NCBI GenBank assembly: GCA_964412195.1
Contig: CAYPNP010000003.1
Location: 62,001-126,000 of the forward strand
Length of the DNA stretch: 64,000 nt
From: CAYPNP01 sp964412195
GTDB taxonomy: Bacteria; Acidobacteriota; JAAYUB01
Direction of reading: 5' to 3'
Shown here: positions 36,424 through 43,692 of the stretch, piece by piece
Numbering within the stretch: the first letter of the stretch is position 1
Layout: the number at the start of each line of letters is the position of its first letter
Notes under the pieces: model-generated
What the model was told of the DNA's origin: nothing
Databases searched by the model: none
The model's input: only the letters and a program-made list of their open reading frames with translations
Position numbers and translations under genes: made by a program

Positions 36424-36551
36424 GCCTCACCGCAGAGACGCCGAGGCGCAGAGGGTGACCCAATTGCTTTCGATCCCGGAACGATCACCCTCGGTAATCG
36501 AAACCCAAACGACATGTATCTTCTCTGCGTCTCCGCGGCTCCGCGGTGAGG
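36424..36551. repeat. Palindrome with CGCAGAGACGC words upstream of thrS
   Basis: CCTCACCGCAGAGACGCCGAGGCGCAGAG (36424-36452) pairs with TCTCTGCGTCTCCGCGGCTCCGCGGTGAGG (36522-36551). It lies between tRNA-Val and thrS. No T-box element is visible in this leader. Confidence 0.88.
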
Positions 36552-36597
36552 GACCTTTTCGGCGGACGGCAGACTCTGGAGGAAATGGAGAGCGCCC

Positions 36598-38385
36598 ATG
36601 TTGGAAGTGATCCAGCGCGACGGCACCCGGTCGAAGATCGAGGATCCCGCGGCGGCCCTGGAGGTCCTGCGCCACAGCACCTCCCACCTGATGGCCCTGG
36701 CGGTGCTGGAGCTGTTCCCCGGCACCCACCTCGGCATCGGGCCGGCCACCGCCGACGGCTTTTATTACGATTTCCACCTGGACCACACCTTCACCGACGA
36801 GGACCTCGCCCGCATCGAGGAGAAGATGCGCGAGCTGGCTGCGGCCGACCTGCCCTTCGAGCCCACGGTGATCACCCAGGCCGAGGCCGAGCGCGTCTTC
36901 CGGGAGATGGGCGAGGCCCTCAAGTGCGAGCTCATCGACGAGAAGGCCGGCGAGACCTTGTCCTGCTACCGGCTGGGCAAGCTCTACGACTTCTGCATCG
37001 GCCCGCACGTGCCCTCCAGCGGCCGCCTGCGCGTCTTCAAGCTCCTGTCGCTGGCCGGCTCCTACTGGCGGGGCGACGAGCACCGGCCGCAGCTCCAGCG
37101 GATCTACGGAACGGCCTTCTTCACCCAGGAGGAACTGGACGCCTACCTGGCCTTCCTCGAGGAGGCGAAACGGCGCGACCACCGGCGGCTCGGGAAGGAC
37201 CTGGACCTCTTCAGCATCCAGGACATCGCCGGCGCGGGATTCGTCTACTGGCACCCCAAGGGCGCTTCCATCCGCGATGTGATCGAGACCTTCTGGAAGG
37301 AGGAGCACCGCCGGCGCGGCTACGAGCTGGTGAACATCCCCCACATCGCCCGGCACAACCTCTGGGAGACCTCGGGGCACTATTCCTATTATAAGGAAAA
37401 CATGTACACCCTCGGCATCGACGAGGAGGAGTACGTCATCAAGCCCATGAACTGCCCCGGCCACATCCTGATCTACAACAGCCACCTGCACAGCTACCGC
37501 GAGCTGCCGGTGCGTTACGCGGAGCTGGGCACCGTGTACCGCTACGAGAAGAGCGGGGTGCTGCACGGCATGCTGCGGGTGCGCGGCTTCACCCAGGACG
37601 ACGGCCACATCTTCTGCACCCCCGAGCAGGTGGTGGACGAGATCGGCGGCGTGCTGGACCTGTGCCTCTTCTTCATGAAGACCTTCGGCTTCGACGAGTA
37701 CAAGATCGAGCTCTCGGTGCGCGACCCGCAGAACAAGGAGAAGTACGCCGGCACCGACGCGGAGTGGGACATGGCCGAAAACGGCCTGGTCACCGCCTTG
37801 AACCAGCGCGGGATCGCCTACGAGCGGATGGAGGGCGAAGCGGTTTTCTACGGGCCCAAGATCGACTTCAAGCTGGTGGACGCCATCGGCCGGAAGTGGC
37901 AGTGCTCCACGGTCCAGTTCGACTTCAACCTGCCGCGCCGGTTCGACGTCCACTACATCGGCCCGGACTCCAAGGAGCACCACGTCTTCATGATCCACCG
38001 GGCCATCATGGGCTCGTTGGAGCGCTTCTTCGGCACCATCACCGAGCACTACGCCGGCGCGTTCCCTCTCTGGCTGGCCCCCGAGCACGCCTGGATCATC
38101 CCGGTCAGCGAGAAGTTCCACGACTACGCCGTCCAGGTCCGCGACCGGCTCCGCGGCGCCGGCGTGCGGGTCCGCCTGGACGACCGCAACGAGAAGGTGG
38201 GCTACAAGATCCGTGACGCCCAGGTGCAGAAGATCCCCTACATGCTGGTGGTCGGCGGCCGGGAGCAGGAGCAGAACGCCGTCTCCGTGCGCAACCGTTT
38301 CGACGGCGACCAGGGCGCGATGCCGCTGGAAAAATTTATCGAAACCGTCAAATCGCATATTGACAGCAAAAGCATTAGACCGTAA
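36598..38385 (+). CDS. thrS: Threonyl-tRNA synthetase, without TGS domain
   Basis: A 595-residue class II synthetase that charges tRNA-Thr. Present are the editing domain (HSTSHLMALAV zinc-type HxxxH; later SCYRLGKLYDFCIGPHV), catalytic motifs with the zinc-ligand Cys in MNCPGH, motif 2 (RVRGFTQDDGHIF), His in FMIHRAIMGS, and the anticodon-binding domain from ~500. The N-terminal TGS domain (about 60 residues, complete in the 642-residue E. coli enzyme) is missing: after ~22 residues the editing domain begins. ATG 36598 has GGAAATGGAGAG upstream, and no earlier in-frame start restores a TGS. First gene of the thrS-infC-rpmI-rplT-pheST cluster. Confidence 0.96.
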   Translation: MLEVIQRDGTRSKIEDPAAALEVLRHSTSHLMALAVLELFPGTHLGIGPATADGFYYDFHLDHTFTDEDLARIEEKMRELAAADLPFEPTVITQAEAERVFREMGEALKCELIDEKAGETLSCYRLGKLYDFCIGPHVPSSGRLRVFKLLSLAGSYWRGDEHRPQLQRIYGTAFFTQEELDAYLAFLEEAKRRDHRRLGKDLDLFSIQDIAGAGFVYWHPKGASIRDVIETFWKEEHRRRGYELVNIPHIARHNLWETSGHYSYYKENMYTLGIDEEEYVIKPMNCPGHILIYNSHLHSYRELPVRYAELGTVYRYEKSGVLHGMLRVRGFTQDDGHIFCTPEQVVDEIGGVLDLCLFFMKTFGFDEYKIELSVRDPQNKEKYAGTDAEWDMAENGLVTALNQRGIAYERMEGEAVFYGPKIDFKLVDAIGRKWQCSTVQFDFNLPRRFDVHYIGPDSKEHHVFMIHRAIMGSLERFFGTITEHYAGAFPLWLAPEHAWIIPVSEKFHDYAVQVRDRLRGAGVRVRLDDRNEKVGYKIRDAQVQKIPYMLVVGGREQEQNAVSVRNRFDGDQGAMPLEKFIETVKSHIDSKSIRP

Positions 38386-38417
38386 ATTGTTTGCCTAATT
38401 CACTGAAGGAGGCCTGT

Positions 38418-38957
38418 ATAAAACCCGTTACGAATCGCGACAAGGAAAAGGAAGACCGGGTGCGGATCAACGAGGAGATCAACGCGCCCGAAGTCCGGCT
38501 CATTGACAACGAAGGCAAGCAGATCGGGGTCGTCCCCGTCATCCAGGCCATGGACCTGGCCAAGGAGAAGGAATTGGACCTGGTGGAAATCGCCCCCAGC
38601 GCCAATCCCCCCGTGGTCAAGGTCATGGACTTCGGCAAATTCCTTTACCAGCTGAAGAAGAAGCAGCACGAGGCTAAGAAGAAGCAGAAGACCATCCAGG
38701 TGAAGGAAGTCAAGTTCCGGCCGCGGACCGACACCCACGACTACGAGTTCAAGAAGAACCACATCATCCGGTTCCTGGAACAGGGCAACCGGGTGAAGTG
38801 CGGCGTCTTCTTCCGGGGCCGCGAGATGACCCACCCCGAGCTGGGGTACGAACTGCTGGCGAGACTGTGCGAGGAACTGCAGGAGGTGGCGGAAATCCAG
38901 AAGGCCCCCGAAATGGAGGGCCGCCTGCTGGTGATCCACTTCCTGCCGAAAAAGTAG
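38418..38957 (+). CDS. infC: Translation initiation factor IF-3, probable ATA start
   Basis: A 179-residue IF-3, complete with N-domain (INEEINAPEVRLIDNEGKQ), the Lys-rich linker (KKKQHEAKKKQK) and C-domain (FRPRTDTHDYEFK to LLVIHFLPKK). No ATG or GTG stands at the right place. AAGGAGG (38406-38412) is exactly 5 bp before ATA (38418-38420), whose product would begin (f)MKPVTNRDKEK. The in-frame TTG at 38391 has no ribosome-binding site. infC is known for rare start codons (AUU in E. coli), which let IF-3 repress its own synthesis by start-codon discrimination. It lies 32 bp after thrS. Confidence 0.93.
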   Translation: MKPVTNRDKEKEDRVRINEEINAPEVRLIDNEGKQIGVVPVIQAMDLAKEKELDLVEIAPSANPPVVKVMDFGKFLYQLKKKQHEAKKKQKTIQVKEVKFRPRTDTHDYEFKKNHIIRFLEQGNRVKCGVFFRGREMTHPELGYELLARLCEELQEVAEIQKAPEMEGRLLVIHFLPKK

Positions 38958-38978
38958 GTGGCATCCTCCGAAATCCCG

Positions 38979-39006
38979 TTGACAGTCCGGATAAATTCAT
39001 TATAAT
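38979..39006 (+). promoter_or_regulatory. Consensus sigma-70 promoter of rpmI-rplT
   Basis: Perfect TTGACA (38979-38984) and perfect TATAAT (39001-39006) with a 16-bp spacer, 22 bp after the infC stop codon. This is the strongest promoter match in the window. It implies that the ribosomal protein genes are also made independently of thrS-infC. Confidence 0.88.
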
Positions 39007-39025
39007 ACTCCATTGCTTTTTTCGT

Positions 39026-39056
39026 GGAGCGGGCTTTCGCCCCGTTGCCCGGCTCC
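39026..39056 (+). promoter_or_regulatory. Structured rpmI leader
   Basis: In the mRNA leader, GGGC-TTTC-GCCC (39031-39042) is enclosed by GGAGC/GCTCC (39026-39030 with 39052-39056). L20 represses this operon in other bacteria by binding such leaders; that role here is inference. Confidence 0.35.
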
Positions 39057-39092
39057 GCGGCGACCGGATTCATCTGAGAAAGGAGTCGTCCC

Positions 39093-39290
39093 GTGCCCAT
39101 GAAACTGAAATCGAAGCGGGGGGCCGCCAAGCGCTTCCGCGTCACCGCGACCGGCAAGGTGCTGCGCGGCCACAGTCATAAGAGCCACATCCTGACCAAG
39201 AAGACCAAGAAGCGGAAGAGAAACCTGCGCCAGACCGGCCTGGTGGCGAAGGCCGACCTCGGCCGCGTCAAAGAAATGCTGATGCTCTAA
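39093..39290 (+). CDS. rpmI: Ribosomal protein bL35
   Basis: A 65-residue basic protein of the large subunit with the family signature KLKSKRGAAKRFRVTATGKV and LTKKTKKRKRNLR. GTG 39093 is preferred, because AGGAG (39081-39085) is 7 bp upstream and it yields the usual MP(K)MK-type start. ATG at 39099 is the alternative. Tight spacing to rplT (18 bp). Confidence 0.96.
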   Translation: MPMKLKSKRGAAKRFRVTATGKVLRGHSHKSHILTKKTKKRKRNLRQTGLVAKADLGRVKEMLML

Positions 39291-39308
39291 TCCCGGAGGA
39301 GAACCGTC

Positions 39309-39659
39309 ATGCCGAGAGCCAAACGTGGAAACAAGAGAATGCTTGGCCGGAAGAAGATCATGTCCCTGGCCAAGGGATTCGTGGGCGGCAAGCACCGCCT
39401 ATACCGCACCGCCAAGGAAGCCGTCGCCCGGGCGCTGAATTACGCCTACCGGGACCGCCGGGCCAAGAAGCGCGAGTTCCGCTCCCTGTGGATCATCCGC
39501 ATCAACGCCGCCACCCGCGCGCACGGCCTGTCTTACAGCCGATTTATGTCCGGCCTGCAGAAAGCCGGCGTGGATCTGGACCGGAAGATGCTGGCCGAGC
39601 TGGCCGTCCATCATCCGGGCACCTTTGCCGAATTGGTGTCGGTGGCCAAACAGGCATAA
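39309..39659 (+). CDS. rplT: Ribosomal protein bL20
   Basis: A 116-residue protein with the conserved basic N-terminal helix (MPRAKRGNKRMLGRKKIMSL, replacing the usual MPRVKRG start) and globular C-domain (RDRRAKKREFRSLWIIRINA, FAELVSVAKQA). It is needed early in 50S assembly and is the usual autorepressor of the operon. GGAGGAGAACC lies before ATG 39309. A strong terminator follows at 39685. Confidence 0.97.
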   Translation: MPRAKRGNKRMLGRKKIMSLAKGFVGGKHRLYRTAKEAVARALNYAYRDRRAKKREFRSLWIIRINAATRAHGLSYSRFMSGLQKAGVDLDRKMLAELAVHHPGTFAELVSVAKQA

Positions 39660-39684
39660 GCGATCGGATTCCAATCCAGTTCTC

Positions 39685-39722
39685 AAACCGGCTGTCCGCC
39701 CTGCGCGAGCAGCCGGTTTTTT
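39685..39722 (+). terminator. Intrinsic terminator or attenuator between rplT and pheS
   Basis: A 10-bp stem AAACCGGCTG (39685-39694) / CAGCCGGTTT (39710-39719) is followed by T-rich sequence to 39722, only 21 bp before the pheS start. It may end the ribosomal operon or attenuate read-through into pheST. In E. coli pheST expression is attenuation-controlled, but no Phe-rich leader peptide is evident here. Confidence 0.82.
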
Positions 39723-39742
39723 CTTGTGCGAGGGTGGACAAC

Positions 39743-40774
39743 ATGCGCGAAGAGCTCAAGCAGATTTTGGAAGAGTTCCAGGCGGCCTGCCGGGTGGTGA
39801 CTTCGGAAGAGGCCTTCCAGGCGCTCCGCGAGAAGTACCTCTCCCGGGAGCGGGGCATCCTGAGCCTGCAGCTGAAGCGGATCCGGGAGATCCCCGCCGA
39901 GGAGCGGCCGGCGTTCGGCCAGGTCGTCAACGACCTGAAGCGGACGATCGAGGCCGGCCTGGCCGAGCTGGCCGAGCAGGTCCGGCTGGCGGCCTACCGC
40001 GAGCGGCAGGAGAAGGACCGTCTCGACGTGACGCTGCCCGGCTGGCCGATGCGGCGCGGCAGCCTCCACCCGATCAAGGAGGTGGAGGCCGAAATCTGCG
40101 CCATCTTCCTGCGCATGGGCTACTCCATCGCCGAGGGGCCGGAGGTCGAGACCGACTTCTACAACTTCGGCGCCCTGAACTTTCCGCCGGACCATCCCGC
40201 CCGCGACGCCCAGGACACCCTCTTCGTCGGCGGCAGCCACCTGCTGCGGACGCACACCTCGCCGGTGCAGATCCGCACCATGCAGCGCGTGCCGCCTCCG
40301 CTCAAGGTCATCGCCCCGGGCAAGGTGTACCGCAACGACACCCCCGACGCCACCCACTTCCCGATCTTCCACCAGATCGAGGGGCTGGTCGTGGACGAAA
40401 ACGTCTCGCTGGCCGACCTCAAGGGCACCCTGGAGCACTTTGCCCGCGAGCTGTTCGCGCCCGACACGCGGGTGCGGCTGCGTCCCAGCTTCTTCCCCTT
40501 CGTCGAGCCCGGCGCCGAGGTGGACATCAGCTGCATCTTCTGCGGCGGCGCCGGCTGCCGCATCTGCAAGGGCAGCGGCTGGATCGAAATCCTGGGGGCC
40601 GGCATGGTCCACCCCAACGTATTCGCCAACTGTGGCGTCGACCCGGAGAAATACACCGGCTTCGCCTTCGGCATGGGCATCGACCGCGTCGCCATCCTGC
40701 GCTACGGCATTCCGGACATACGTCTTTTCTGGGAGAACGACGTCCGGTTCCTGGCCCAGTTCGACCGCCTGTAA
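39743..40774 (+). CDS. pheS: Phenylalanyl-tRNA synthetase alpha subunit
   Basis: A 343-residue catalytic subunit. N-terminal coiled coil (~1-90), then class II motifs: motif 1 region (GSLHPIKEVEAEICAIFLRM), motif 2 (APGKVYRNDTPDATHFPIFHQIEGLVVDENV), phenylalanine-pocket FFPFVEPGAEVDI, and motif 3 (FAFGMGIDRVAILRYGI). A CxxC-x4-CRIC cluster (CIFCGGAGCRICKGSGW) marks the family. ATG 39743 has GAGGGTGG upstream and lies behind the terminator. Pairs with PheT as an alpha2-beta2 enzyme. Confidence 0.96.
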   Translation: MREELKQILEEFQAACRVVTSEEAFQALREKYLSRERGILSLQLKRIREIPAEERPAFGQVVNDLKRTIEAGLAELAEQVRLAAYRERQEKDRLDVTLPGWPMRRGSLHPIKEVEAEICAIFLRMGYSIAEGPEVETDFYNFGALNFPPDHPARDAQDTLFVGGSHLLRTHTSPVQIRTMQRVPPPLKVIAPGKVYRNDTPDATHFPIFHQIEGLVVDENVSLADLKGTLEHFARELFAPDTRVRLRPSFFPFVEPGAEVDISCIFCGGAGCRICKGSGWIEILGAGMVHPNVFANCGVDPEKYTGFAFGMGIDRVAILRYGIPDIRLFWENDVRFLAQFDRL

Positions 40775-40795
40775 ACCAAGGAACGGGAAATTGCC

Positions 40796-42832
40796 ATGAA
40801 GATCTGCCTGAGCTGGTTGAAAGAATTCGTGACCGCGGACGAGCCGCCGGCGCGGCTGGCCGCCGACCTCTCCATGCTGGGCCTGCCGGTGGACGCCGTG
40901 GACGCCGCGGGGCCGGACACGGTCCTGGAGCTGGACATCACCGCCAACCGGCCCGACTGCCTGAATCACCTGGGCGTGGCGCGGGAGCTGGCGGCGCTGT
41001 ACCGCGAGCCGCTGCGCCCGCCGCGGGCGGAGCTGCCGGAGCCGGCCCTGGCCGCGCCGCCCATCGAGATCCAGGACCCCGGCCTGTGCGCCCGCTACTG
41101 CGGCCTGGTCATCTCCGGCGTCCGGGTGGCCCCCTCGCCGGCGTGGCTGCAGGAGCGCCTGCAGCGCGTCGGGCAGCGGCCCATCAACAACATCGTCGAC
41201 ATCACCAACTACGTCCTGCTGGAGCTGGGGCACCCGCTCCACGCCTTCGACTTCCGGAAGCTGAAAGGCGGGCGGATCATCGTCCGGCGGGCGCGGCCCG
41301 GCGAGTCGATCCAGACCCTCGACGGCCGGATCCGCGAGCTCGATCCCGAGATGCTGGTCATCGCCGATCAGCAGGACGCGGTGGCCGTCGCCGGCGTCAT
41401 GGGCGGCGCCCACTCCGAGGTGGACGACGCCACCGCCGACATCCTGCTCGAGAGCGCCTGGTTCCTGCCGGCGTCCATCCGGAAAACGTCGCGGCGCCTG
41501 GGCCTCTCCACCGAGGCGTCCTACCGGTTCGAGCGCGGGGCCGACCTGCAGGTCCTGCCCATCGCCCTGCGGCGCGCCGCCCGGCTGATCCTGGCGCTGG
41601 CCGGCGGCCGCGGCGTGTCGGCCGTGACGGACGCGTACCCGCGGCCCTGGAAGGCGCCGGAGATCGGCTTGCGCGCCCGCCAGGCGCGACGGCTGATCGG
41701 CGTGGAGGTCCCACCGGCCTTCGTTTCGGACGTCCTCGGTCGGCTCGGCTGCGAGGTCCGTCCGGCGGACGGCGGCTGGACGGTGCGGCCGCCGTCCCAC
41801 CGCCCGGACCTGGCCATCGAGGCCGACCTGATCGAGGAGCTGGCCCGGTTCCACGGCTACAACCGGCTGCCGTCCACCCTGCCGCTCGTCGACGGGAATC
41901 CCGTGGAGCGGCGGCTGGCGAAGGAAAAGCTGGCGGCCCGGCGGTTCCTGCAGGAGGCCGGGTTCCAGGAGATCGTCACGCCCTCCTTCGCCGGCGAGGC
42001 CAGGGACGCGCAGTTCCTGTTTCCGCCCGGCGGCGACCTGCTCCGGCTGGACAACCCACTGGACGAGGCCGAGCCGTTCCTGCGCCGCAGCCTGCTGGCC
42101 GGCCTGGTCACCTCGCTGAAGCTGAACGAGAACGACTACAACGCCGAGGCGCAGCTCTTCGAGCTGTCCGCGGTTTACCGCCGGAACGGCGCCGCCATCG
42201 AGGAGCCGGTCATGCTGTCCGTCGGTGGCTACGGCTCCTGGCGGACCGCCCACTGGGCCGGCGAGGGGGAACCCTTCGGCTTCTTCCAGCTCAAGGGGGT
42301 GCTCGAAGAGCTGCTCCGGCGGCTGGGCGTGGACGACTGGGCCCTGCGCCCCGAGGACGGGATCCCGTTCCTGCAGCCGGGCGCGGCGGCGGTGATCACC
42401 CGCGGCGGCCGGGACGTCGGTTGCCTGGGACTGCTCAACGACCTCGTCGCCCGGGAGTGGAAGTTCAAGCGGCCGGTGGTGCTCGCCACGTGCGACTTCG
42501 AGGCCCTGGCCGCCGCCGCCGGCCGTCCGCTGACCTTCCGACCGCTGCCCCGCTTCCCCTTCGTGGACCGGGACATTTCCTTTCTCGTTGACAATACCGT
42601 CGCTTTCAGTACAATGAAGACGACGATCGCGGAAGTGCATATTCCTGAATTGGATCAGCTGAGGCTGGTGGATCTTTACAGGGGCAAGGACATCCCCCCG
42701 GACCGGAAGTCCATGACCGTTCGTCTGGTCTTCCAGCACCCGGAGCGGACCCTGACCGACGCCGAGGCCGACGCGCTGCGGGACCAGGTTCTCGCGGCGC
42801 TGAAGCGGAAGCACCACGTCCAGCAGCGGTAG
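40796..42832 (+). CDS. pheT: Phenylalanyl-tRNA synthetase beta subunit, lacking the EMAPII-like domain
   Basis: A 678-residue subunit, well short of the ~795 residues of E. coli. The N-terminus (MKICLSWLKEFV) is normal, but only about 30 residues later it reaches VLELDITANRPDCL, which normally follows the ~110-residue EMAPII/OB-fold tRNA-binding domain. That domain is absent. The B3/B4 editing domain (GQRPINNIVDITNYVLLELG), B5, the catalytic-like core (LIEELARFHGYNRLP) and the C-terminal anticodon-binding FDX-ACB domain (~585-678, FPFVDRDISFLV) are present. Editing of Tyr-tRNA(Phe) should therefore persist. Confidence 0.95.
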   Translation: MKICLSWLKEFVTADEPPARLAADLSMLGLPVDAVDAAGPDTVLELDITANRPDCLNHLGVARELAALYREPLRPPRAELPEPALAAPPIEIQDPGLCARYCGLVISGVRVAPSPAWLQERLQRVGQRPINNIVDITNYVLLELGHPLHAFDFRKLKGGRIIVRRARPGESIQTLDGRIRELDPEMLVIADQQDAVAVAGVMGGAHSEVDDATADILLESAWFLPASIRKTSRRLGLSTEASYRFERGADLQVLPIALRRAARLILALAGGRGVSAVTDAYPRPWKAPEIGLRARQARRLIGVEVPPAFVSDVLGRLGCEVRPADGGWTVRPPSHRPDLAIEADLIEELARFHGYNRLPSTLPLVDGNPVERRLAKEKLAARRFLQEAGFQEIVTPSFAGEARDAQFLFPPGGDLLRLDNPLDEAEPFLRRSLLAGLVTSLKLNENDYNAEAQLFELSAVYRRNGAAIEEPVMLSVGGYGSWRTAHWAGEGEPFGFFQLKGVLEELLRRLGVDDWALRPEDGIPFLQPGAAAVITRGGRDVGCLGLLNDLVAREWKFKRPVVLATCDFEALAAAAGRPLTFRPLPRFPFVDRDISFLVDNTVAFSTMKTTIAEVHIPELDQLRLVDLYRGKDIPPDRKSMTVRLVFQHPERTLTDAEADALRDQVLAALKRKHHVQQR

Positions 42833-42839
42833 GACGGGC

Positions 42840-43112
42840 ATGGCGGATCACCCGGAGCCGAGCAGCAAAGAGCGGTTCTCCCACCTGGAGGACAAGATAT
42901 ACAGGGTGCGCGAGCACTTCGCCGGCATGCGCGCCCAGAACCAGAACCTGAAGGAGGAAGTGGAAAAACTCAACCGTCGCTGCCAGGAACTGGACAAGCG
43001 ATATCGCGATCTTGAAGTCTTGATGAAGGAGATACAGGAGGAACGAACGCAGCTGGCCGGCCGGGTCCGCAAGGTGATGGAAATGCTGGACCGGCTGGAC
43101 TCCGGGCCGTGA
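42840..43112 (+). CDS. ZapB-like coiled-coil cell-division protein
   Basis: A 90-residue, almost entirely coiled-coil protein (heptads through HLEDKIYRVREHFAGMRAQN and LNRRCQELDKRYRDLEVLM). ATG 42840 lies 8 bp after the pheT stop. It precedes zapA directly, and short coiled-coil genes in this position are usually ZapB or FtsB-like partners of Z-ring assembly. The assignment rests on layout and coiled-coil character, not on a diagnostic motif. Confidence 0.65.
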   Translation: MADHPEPSSKERFSHLEDKIYRVREHFAGMRAQNQNLKEEVEKLNRRCQELDKRYRDLEVLMKEIQEERTQLAGRVRKVMEMLDRLDSGP

Positions 43113-43133
43113 AGGCGGAGAGGGTTTAATTCG

Positions 43134-43415
43134 GTGCAGATCAAGATTCTGAATCAGACGTTTAACATACAGGGCGTGGACGACGAGGAGTACCTGCGGA
43201 AACTGGCCACCCACGTGGAGGAGCGGATGACCGAGCTCCAGCGGGCGACCAACACGATCGACTCCAACCGCCTGGCCCTGCTGGCCGCACTCCATATCGC
43301 GGACGATTACTTTCAACTTCAGAATCAATTGCAGCAACTGGACCGCTTTGTGAGCCGCAAGAGCGCGGAATTCGTGAAGATCCTGGACCAGTTCACGCAA
43401 GAGCCGCCGAGCTAA
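43134..43415 (+). CDS. zapA: Cell division protein ZapA
   Basis: A 93-residue FtsZ-ring stabiliser. The N-terminal beta part has the ZapA pattern (VQIKILNQTFNIQGVDDEEYLRKLATHVEERM), followed by a helical region (SNRLALLAALHIADDYFQLQ). It starts at GTG 43134, since ATG is lacking and the upstream GGAGAGG fits. Synteny with a following 6S RNA supports the call, because zapA-ssrS is a conserved pair in many bacteria. Confidence 0.9.
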   Translation: MQIKILNQTFNIQGVDDEEYLRKLATHVEERMTELQRATNTIDSNRLALLAALHIADDYFQLQNQLQQLDRFVSRKSAEFVKILDQFTQEPPS

Positions 43416-43422
43416 ACCTACC

Positions 43423-43586
43423 TGCAACGACTGTGAGGTGCGACTATTGGACCCGACATTTATTTGGACGGGAGTTCAAAGTTTCGACACGGTGTGCAAG
43501 CCTTCTCCGGGAAGGAAGCCTGATGTGCCGAACAGACCCCCTCAATGAACAGACCGGGCCAAATATAACCACTTCACACCGTTGCG
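43423..43586 (+). ncRNA. ssrS: Probable 6S RNA
   Basis: The 277-bp gap after zapA folds into one long rod. TGCAACG-ACTGTGAGGTG (43423-43440) pairs with CACTTCACA-CCGTTGCG (43570-43586) as the closing stem. An unpaired middle region resembles the central bulge (near 43470-43540), and a terminal hairpin CCTTCTCCGGGAAGG lies at 43501-43515. Size (~164 nt), architecture and the zapA-ssrS location fit 6S RNA, which traps sigma-70 RNA polymerase in stationary phase. A covariance-model search would decide. Confidence 0.7.
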
Positions 43587-43692
43587 GGTAGTTTTCTTCC
43601 AACCATCCGCCCCCTTCCTGTTTCCCCCCGATTGATTGGATGATGTCGGACCCGAGGGTCTTTGCATATATTTATGGTAAGGAGACCGCGTT

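Noticed and set aside
36402..36597. T-box riboswitch before thrS
   Set aside because: No specifier loop, T-box motif (TGGNACCGCG) or antiterminator was found; the leader consists of a stutter palindrome.
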